Of a DNA stretch of 26,490 bases, positions 22,217-26,490 are shown piece by piece. Both the position numbers and the translations under genes were made by a program. Source of the stretch: JAEUIZ01 sp046155605 (GTDB lineage: Bacteria; Planctomycetota; Phycisphaerae; Phycisphaerales; UBA1924); NCBI GenBank assembly GCA_046155605.1, contig JBJXFQ010000044.1:1-26490 (forward strand). Reading direction: 5' to 3'. How positions within the stretch are numbered: the stretch's first letter is position 1; the number at the start of each line of letters is the position of its first letter. The notes under the pieces were generated by a model that saw only the letters and a list, made by a program, of their open reading frames with translations, was not told the DNA's origin and did not search any database.

Positions 22217-24250
22217 ATGTCGCGGCCATCCATTGAAGATGAAGTGTGCGGGAATCTCCTTCGCCAACCCATCGGCACCCACGCCGTCGCCGACCTCGCG
22301 CTGCCAAGAACATTCGTCGATCGCGTCGTCGATCGCATCATCCGCGCGACCTTTCAGCAGCGGCACCGGATCGTCGTCGCCTCCGACCCCGCGAGGACGT
22401 ATGCGCCAATCCCGCAGGCCAGCCCCGCGCCGGACTCGCCCTTGCCGGCGTTCTCACTCTCCATGATCGACGCCCGAGTCCGGGGCGACGAACTTTCGCG
22501 CCGGCTCTCGCTCATCGAAGGCCGGCCGGAGCGGCGTTCGTTTGCGGCGTTCGATCCGGCCATGCCGCCGCCCTCACCCGGCACGGAAGCAGACGCGGCC
22601 GGGCTTGTCGCCACGCGCCTCGCTTACGACGGGCTCGCGACCACAACCATCGGTGCGATTGTCCGCCTTGGGCCGAACCATATTGCAAAACTCGATCAAC
22701 CCGCGGCCCTCCTCCGTCGCCTCGGCCTCCCGATCGACCTCCTCCTCCGCTTCCATCATCACGCGCCCGACCCACAAGCCCCCGGCGAGGACGCTTTCGT
22801 GCGCACGCTCGCGGCCCAACTGGCCGCCTCGCCAGGCGACGCGACGGCTGCCAGGGTTGCGGACGAGTTGAGGCTGACGGGCACTGGCTATCGCCCGACG
22901 CAGTCGAGGTTTCGTATCTCGCTCGATTCGGGCCAGGAACATGCGCGCGCCGTTCGCCTTCAGGCCACCAGCGGCAAACCCTGGTTCGCCGAAGGCGCGG
23001 GTGGCGGCCTCGACGTCGTGCGCCAGGTGCTCGCCGTGCTTCCGGAACTTCCGGCGATCGTGAGCGTCGAGGATCGACACGCCGCTGACTTTGCCCAGTC
23101 GCTAGAGGATTTGGTCGTCGCACGCCGCGGCGCGACGAAAGTCGTGGTCGAGTCACTGCCCGTCGCCCAGTGGGCGCAAGATAATGCCCGCGCGGGGGCA
23201 ATCGGCGATGCCGGGCAAGGCCAGCCCGCACTGCTCGTCCCCCGCTTTGCCAGCAGGGGCGAAGAGGGTTCCATCTTCGTGCCCGGCGAGTCACTCCTCG
23301 CTTCGGGCTTGGAGATGGCGGGCGTGCGAGTACTCCGTTCGCCACTCATATTCCAAGGAGGCAACGTGCTCGCCCACCGCGATCCGGAAGGGCGCATCGT
23401 GGCGCTCATCGGCGAGGCGGAGGTCTATCGAAATGTCGCGCTGGGGCTTACGGCGACCGAGGCGCTCGAAGCACTGCGACTTGAGTTTGGCGCGGATGAC
23501 GCCGTGATGGTCCCTGCCATCGGATTCCACACCGATTTTGAGGTCTCGATTCGTGCCGTTGAAAGCGGCAAACTCGTCGCGTTCGTGAATGACACGCTGG
23601 CCGGGGCGCGGCTCATTCTTGATCGTGGGCTCGACGGGCTTGTCGCCAACGGCTCGATGAGCGCTCGTGATGCCGCCGCGGCCCGTGACGAGATGAAGTC
23701 GGGCCGAATGGGTCCGGCGCTCGAGCGGATCGGTGCCGTGCTCAGTCGCGTCACGATCGTGCCGGGGCACTTTCCCGAGTCGTTCGCGGCCACCTTCCGC
23801 GACGGCGAGGCGGACTTTGCGCCGGCGAACTTCGAGACGTTCCTGATCGCTCTGGACATCGTCGCCGCGTCGCTGGGCACGACCAACGCCACGCGCCCCG
23901 ACGACCACGGCGCGGCGTACTTGCGAGCCCTCCGACGCGCCAACACCGACCGCCGATCGCTCGTGCAACTCCTGAAACGCGGGCGCGGCAGCGGTGGCGC
24001 GGGCGTCGCCAGGGTCGTCGGCGTGCCGAGCCTCGCCGAGACGGATCGGGGTATCAACTACGTCAACTGCGTGCATCTGCCGGGGCTGCTGCTGATGCCC
24101 GCGGCGGGAGGGTTTTATTCGCCGCTCGATCGGGCGGCCGCGGCGATCTATGAAAGAGAACTCGGCCCGGGCGCGCGGGTCGTGCAGATCCTGTGTGCCG
24201 AGTCACAGCGACGCAACGGCGGGGTGCACTGCGCGGTGGCGGTGGGATGA
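22217..24250 (+). CDS. Protein-arginine-deiminase-like enzyme (guanidino-group modifying superfamily)
   Basis: A 677-residue protein with no obvious signal peptide. The C-terminal half has the ordered active-site pattern of guanidino-modifying enzymes: Asp322 in 'QWAQDNARAG', Gly-Gly-Asn at 381-383 in 'FQGGNV', His438-x-Asp440 in 'GFHTDFEV', and Cys672 in 'NGGVHCAVAV' five residues from the end. In vertebrate PADs the equivalents are WxQDE, HxD and a Cys in 'GEVHCGTN' close to the end, and the Asp-to-His spacing is about the same. 'GINYVNCVHLPGLLLMPAAGG' also resembles the PAD 'NMLVLGKHLGIPKPFG' region. Agmatine deiminases share the superfamily but use WxRDxGP and are shorter. Residues 1-310 are unrecognised. 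The likely reaction is deimination of a guanidino group; peptidyl-arginine as substrate is inference. The start could be 30 codons earlier (22127). A terminator follows the stop. Confidence 0.62.
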   Translation: MSRPSIEDEVCGNLLRQPIGTHAVADLALPRTFVDRVVDRIIRATFQQRHRIVVASDPARTYAPIPQASPAPDSPLPAFSLSMIDARVRGDELSRRLSLIEGRPERRSFAAFDPAMPPPSPGTEADAAGLVATRLAYDGLATTTIGAIVRLGPNHIAKLDQPAALLRRLGLPIDLLLRFHHHAPDPQAPGEDAFVRTLAAQLAASPGDATAARVADELRLTGTGYRPTQSRFRISLDSGQEHARAVRLQATSGKPWFAEGAGGGLDVVRQVLAVLPELPAIVSVEDRHAADFAQSLEDLVVARRGATKVVVESLPVAQWAQDNARAGAIGDAGQGQPALLVPRFASRGEEGSIFVPGESLLASGLEMAGVRVLRSPLIFQGGNVLAHRDPEGRIVALIGEAEVYRNVALGLTATEALEALRLEFGADDAVMVPAIGFHTDFEVSIRAVESGKLVAFVNDTLAGARLILDRGLDGLVANGSMSARDAAAARDEMKSGRMGPALERIGAVLSRVTIVPGHFPESFAATFRDGEADFAPANFETFLIALDIVAASLGTTNATRPDDHGAAYLRALRRANTDRRSLVQLLKRGRGSGGAGVARVVGVPSLAETDRGINYVNCVHLPGLLLMPAAGGFYSPLDRAAAAIYERELGPGARVVQILCAESQRRNGGVHCAVAVG

Positions 24251-24280
24251 AGCGCGAGTCTGGCTCCTGAACCTTGGCTG

Positions 24281-24331
24281 CCCGCCTCGTCGCCGCTTCG
24301 CAAGTTTGGCGAAGAGGCAGGGGATTTTTTT
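24281..24331 (+). terminator. Rho-independent terminator after the PAD-like gene
   Basis: CCCGCCTC (24281-24288) pairs with GAGGCAGGG (24314-24322, one bulged A). An inner TTCGC/GCGAA stem closes a seven-base loop, with an unpaired stretch on the 5' side. A run of seven T (24325-24331) follows after two bases. It sits 30 bases past the stop. Confidence 0.65.
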
Positions 24332-24352
24332 CGGACTATCGCCATTTTCCTC

Positions 24353-24380
24353 TTGCAACTCGTTCAACCTGTGGTAGACT
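24353..24380 (+). promoter_or_regulatory. Candidate promoter for the RCC1-like gene pair
   Basis: TTGCAA (24353-24358), a 16-base spacer, then TAGACT (24375-24380). Each hexamer matches the sigma-70 consensus at four of six positions. It lies between the terminator and the first RCC1-like gene, in the most AT-rich spot of the area, and would give a leader of about 100 bases. Confidence 0.5.
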
Positions 24381-24476
24381 GAAGAAGTCGAGCGCCGTCG
24401 CCCCCCTCCAGGAAGCGCGGGCGGCTGCTCGTGGCGATCCGTGGCTGAGCCGACTTGGAATCCGCAGGCGGCACGA

Positions 24477-24481
24477 AAGGA
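24477..24481 (+). promoter_or_regulatory. Ribosome binding site pointing at an ATG in the wrong frame
   Basis: AAGGA lies seven bases before the ATG at 24489. That ATG opens a frame of only seven codons (M-K-I-S-H-S-R, stop at 24510-24512). The stop overlaps the ATG at 24512 as TGATG, which is in the frame of the RCC1-like protein. Confidence 0.6.
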
Positions 24482-24511
24482 ACGGACGATGAAGATCTCG
24501 CACTCTCGCTG

Positions 24512-25486
24512 ATGGTTGCGCTCGCGACCACTCTGGGGCTCTGTGAACGAGCACGGGCGCAGTCGGGCTATATCTACGGCTGGGGCAGCAATCAGTCGGA
24601 TGTGCTCACGACGATTCCGGAGGGTGCCAAGTGGACTCAAGTCGGGGCTGGGGATGGCTTTGCAATTGCACTGAACGTGGATGGCACCCTCGCTGGGTGG
24701 GGCAATACCGCTGACGGGCGCACAACAGTCCCAACGAATGGCCCATATACGCAGATCGCTGTTGGGTGGGATTGTTCTTTCGCGCTTCGTGCCAATGGCG
24801 CGGTCGATGCCTGGGGGAACCATGCCACGACGACTATGCAGCCGCCCGCCGGGCTCGTGGCGACAGTGATCGCCGCTGGGGAGACCTTCGGGTTGGCGAT
24901 TCGAGGGGACGCGGAAATGATGAATCAAGTCGTCGCGTGGGGCTCGGCCGACGTCGTCGCCGATGTGCCGTCGGGGCAGTTTGTTGAAATCGCCGCCGGC
25001 GGACATTTCGCCATGGCGCGCCGCGCCGACGGGACCATCGCCGTCTGGGGCGGTTCAACACATCCGGAGTGCCGTAATCTTGGCGCTACTCCTCTGCGCT
25101 TGCCTCCAACTGTCATTCCTACTGGAGTTGCGGTGGACAACCAGATCGTGTCGATCGCGGCGGGTCATTGCTCGGCCTATGCCATCGATAGCGCCGGACT
25201 AGTGTGGGCATGGGGCGGCGCGATCACATGCTCGCAGACACTTGTGTCAGGCTCGATGTTCACTCAAGTTGCGGGAGGGTACGGCCACGGGGTCGGCAAG
25301 CTCCCGAACGGGCGCGTGGAAACATGGGGACCAGCACACGAGCCGTTGTGCCCGCCGGACAATTGCTGCCCGTTGACTACGTACTACGTTCCGGTCCCGT
25401 CGGCCCTCGATAGCATTCCTGTGATTAGGTTGTATCAGAGCCATTCCGCCCGATTTACGTTGGTCATCATCCCATGGCTGCCGTGA
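24512..25486 (+). CDS. RCC1-like repeat protein, secreted, with a disrupted leader
   Basis: About 324 residues from the ATG at 24512. The body has seven Trp-Gly units of roughly 40 residues ('GWG', 'DAWG', 'VAWG', 'AVWG', 'WAWGG', 'ETWG'), each with 'IAAG..FA.A...DGT...WG', the pattern of RCC1-type beta-propeller blades. A hydrophobic start ending in 'ARAQS' looks like the rest of a signal peptide, but it lacks the basic N-region. The well-placed ribosome binding site precedes ATG 24489, which reads M-K-I-S-H-S-R then stop. One inserted base would join it to the protein frame and give a normal signal peptide starting M-K, as in the next gene. It is therefore either frameshifted or re-initiated at TGATG. 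Unlike its neighbour it ends without a dockerin-like tail, after 'FTLVIIPWLP', so its 3' end may also be altered. Confidence 0.7.
   Translation: MVALATTLGLCERARAQSGYIYGWGSNQSDVLTTIPEGAKWTQVGAGDGFAIALNVDGTLAGWGNTADGRTTVPTNGPYTQIAVGWDCSFALRANGAVDAWGNHATTTMQPPAGLVATVIAAGETFGLAIRGDAEMMNQVVAWGSADVVADVPSGQFVEIAAGGHFAMARRADGTIAVWGGSTHPECRNLGATPLRLPPTVIPTGVAVDNQIVSIAAGHCSAYAIDSAGLVWAWGGAITCSQTLVSGSMFTQVAGGYGHGVGKLPNGRVETWGPAHEPLCPPDNCCPLTTYYVPVPSALDSIPVIRLYQSHSARFTLVIIPWLP
24570..25345 (+). repeat. RCC1-like repeats of the first protein
   Basis: Seven units of about 38-50 codons, each ending in a Trp-Gly pair, beginning at the first 'YGWG'. They are diverged at the DNA level; the third to sixth vary in length through loop insertions. 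Confidence 0.65.
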
Positions 25487-25496
25487 CAGGACACCG

Positions 25497-26490
25497 ATGA
25501 AGTCGCACCGTCAGAGTCGTCTCGTTTGCCGAGCGATAATCGGCGCATCAGTGGTGGGGATTGTCGCGGTCTCGCCAACCGGTGCCCAGCCTGGTCCGGT
25601 TGTCGCCTGGGGAGCGACATTCAACGGCCAACTGAACGTGCCACCAGGTTCGTACCTCGCCGCGTCCGCCGGCACGGAGTTCGGCATCGGCATCCGCGCT
25701 GACCGTACGCTGATCGGGTGGGGCGACAACTACTTTGGACAAATCAACGTCCCCGCAGGCGAGTTTGTCGCGGTCTCGGCGGGCTTCTGGGGGGCGGCGG
25801 CGATCCGGACCGACGGCACGCTCGCCGCCTGGGGCTCGAACATCTACGGACTGGCGACCCCGCCTTCGGGAACGTTCGTGCGCGTGTCGGTCGGCACGAG
25901 CCTGGCCATCGCGGTTCGCACCGACGGCACCTTGGCCGGTTGGGGAGCGATGTGGCTGCCGATCCCCACCGGCACGTTCCTTGATGCCCAGGGCGGGCGG
26001 GACTTCGTGGTCGGGCTGCGAACCGACGGCACGCTGGTGGCTTGGGGAGATGAGTTTGCTGGCGTTCTCAACGTCCCAGCCGGCCAATTTGTCGCTATTG
26101 CCGCCACCAACAAACATGGTCTGGCATTGCGGGCGGACGGCTCGGTCGTCGGCTGGGGCAGAAACAGCAGCGGCCAACTGAACGTGCCGCCTGGACTATT
26201 TGTCTCTATCGCCGTCGGGGATGGGTGGGGCGCGGGGATACGCAGAGATGGCACGCTCGCGGTCTGGGGCGACGGATGCTGCGGGGTCACGCAGGCCCCC
26301 ACCGGACGATTCACCTCCATTGATCTTGGCGGGACTTTCGCCCTCGCTATCCGCGCGTGCTTAGCCAACTGCGACCTCTCAACAATCCAGCCGGTGCTGA
26401 ATGTGAACGACTTTGTGTGCTTCGTGAACAAGTATGCCGCGGCGGAGACGTACGCCAACTGCGACGCGAGCACGACGGTGCCGGTGCTGA
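25497..26490 (+). CDS. Secreted RCC1-like repeat protein with dockerin-like tail, 3' end missing
   Basis: The frame runs open to the right edge, 331 codons visible. It begins ten bases after the stop of the first RCC1-like gene. A signal peptide is clear: basic start M-K-S-H-R-Q-S-R, hydrophobic core 'AIIGASVVGIVAVS', likely cut after 'TGAQ'. Seven Trp-Gly units follow with a very regular spacing of about 37 residues, of the form 'RTDGTLxAWGxNxxGQLNVPxGxFVxVSAG'. This is an RCC1/BNR-like propeller, expected to be extracytoplasmic. After the repeats comes a 30-residue unit starting 'ANCDLST' with 'NVNDFVCF', and the beginning of a second unit at the window edge. Such tails are frequent on secreted planctomycete proteins and look like dockerin-type calcium loops. 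The substrate or partner is unknown. Together with the preceding gene it forms a tandem pair. Confidence 0.85.
   Translation, partial: MKSHRQSRLVCRAIIGASVVGIVAVSPTGAQPGPVVAWGATFNGQLNVPPGSYLAASAGTEFGIGIRADRTLIGWGDNYFGQINVPAGEFVAVSAGFWGAAAIRTDGTLAAWGSNIYGLATPPSGTFVRVSVGTSLAIAVRTDGTLAGWGAMWLPIPTGTFLDAQGGRDFVVGLRTDGTLVAWGDEFAGVLNVPAGQFVAIAATNKHGLALRADGSVVGWGRNSSGQLNVPPGLFVSIAVGDGWGAGIRRDGTLAVWGDGCCGVTQAPTGRFTSIDLGGTFALAIRACLANCDLSTIQPVLNVNDFVCFVNKYAAAETYANCDASTTVPVL
25600..26350 (+). repeat. Seven regular RCC1-like repeats, period about 111 bases
   Basis: The Trp-Gly pair recurs near 25605, 25719, 25830, 25938, 26043, 26154 and 26265 (approximate). The segment 'GQLNVPPG' is nearly identical in units 1 and 6, suggesting recent duplication or gene conversion. 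Confidence 0.75.
26364..26490 (+). repeat. Dockerin-like 30-residue repeats, second unit cut by the window edge
   Basis: Two copies of 'ANCDxSTxxPVLNVNDF...' start at 26364 and 26454, 90 bases apart. Asn/Asp spacing in 'NVNDF' resembles a calcium-binding loop. The Cys residues in 'ANCD' and 'FVCF' are conserved within the unit. Confidence 0.6.

Noticed and set aside
21103..22341. Extended GldA-like frame starting at 22341
   Set aside because: The extra 95 residues are low complexity and overlap the divergent gene; the family N terminus begins at the ATG at 22056.

Overview
The window is GC-rich, densely coded bacterial chromosome. It most resembles a member of the Planctomycetota, probably class Phycisphaerae. 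The clues are a C-terminal dockerin-like repeat with the 'ANCD...NVNDFVCF' pattern, pseudopilin leaders ending in Ala-Phe, a very large repeat-built surface protein, a Gld-type ABC cluster with DUF4340 proteins, and RCC1-like secreted proteins. This is recognition by eye; no database search was possible. No RNA gene, CRISPR array, insertion sequence or phage gene was seen.

Region 1 (1-4115, + strand) is the 3' part of a giant surface or adhesin-like protein. It has about ten tandem repeats of roughly 70-75 residues, then a less regular beta-helix-like stretch and a non-repetitive C-terminal domain. It is followed by 308 bases without a convincing gene.

Region 2 (4424-12617, + strand) is a tightly packed type II secretion / type IV pilus-like operon: PilZ protein, GspE ATPase, GspF platform protein, four pseudopilins (GspG-, GspH-, GspI- and GspJ-like), a GspL-like PilM-PilN fusion, a GspM/PilO-like protein and a GspC/PilP-like protein. 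Several neighbours overlap by 4 or 7 bases, which suggests translational coupling. The secretin, GspK and prepilin peptidase are not in the window.

Region 3 (12668-17071) is housekeeping and mixed. The FAD-dependent thymidylate synthase ThyX and a class I glutamine-amidotransferase-like hydrolase (PuuD type) lie on the minus strand. A DUF4340 membrane-anchored protein follows on the plus strand, convergent with purD on the minus strand.

Region 4 (17132-22056, - strand) is a Gld-type ABC exporter operon, transcribed as ATPase (GldA-like), permease (GldF-like), large auxiliary protein (GldG-like) and a second DUF4340 protein. purD follows, apparently with its own promoter.

Region 5 (22217-26490, + strand) opens with a 677-residue protein whose C-terminal half carries the Asp, His-x-Asp and Cys pattern of the guanidino-modifying superfamily. 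Its layout is closest to protein-arginine deiminases. A good terminator and promoter pair follows, then two tandem secreted proteins built from RCC1-like repeats. The first seems to have a frameshift or re-initiation within its signal peptide. The second runs off the window inside a dockerin-like tail.

The most interesting items are the PAD-like enzyme, the PilZ gene that overlaps gspE, the Ala at -1 shared by three minor pseudopilins, and the disrupted leader of the first RCC1 protein.
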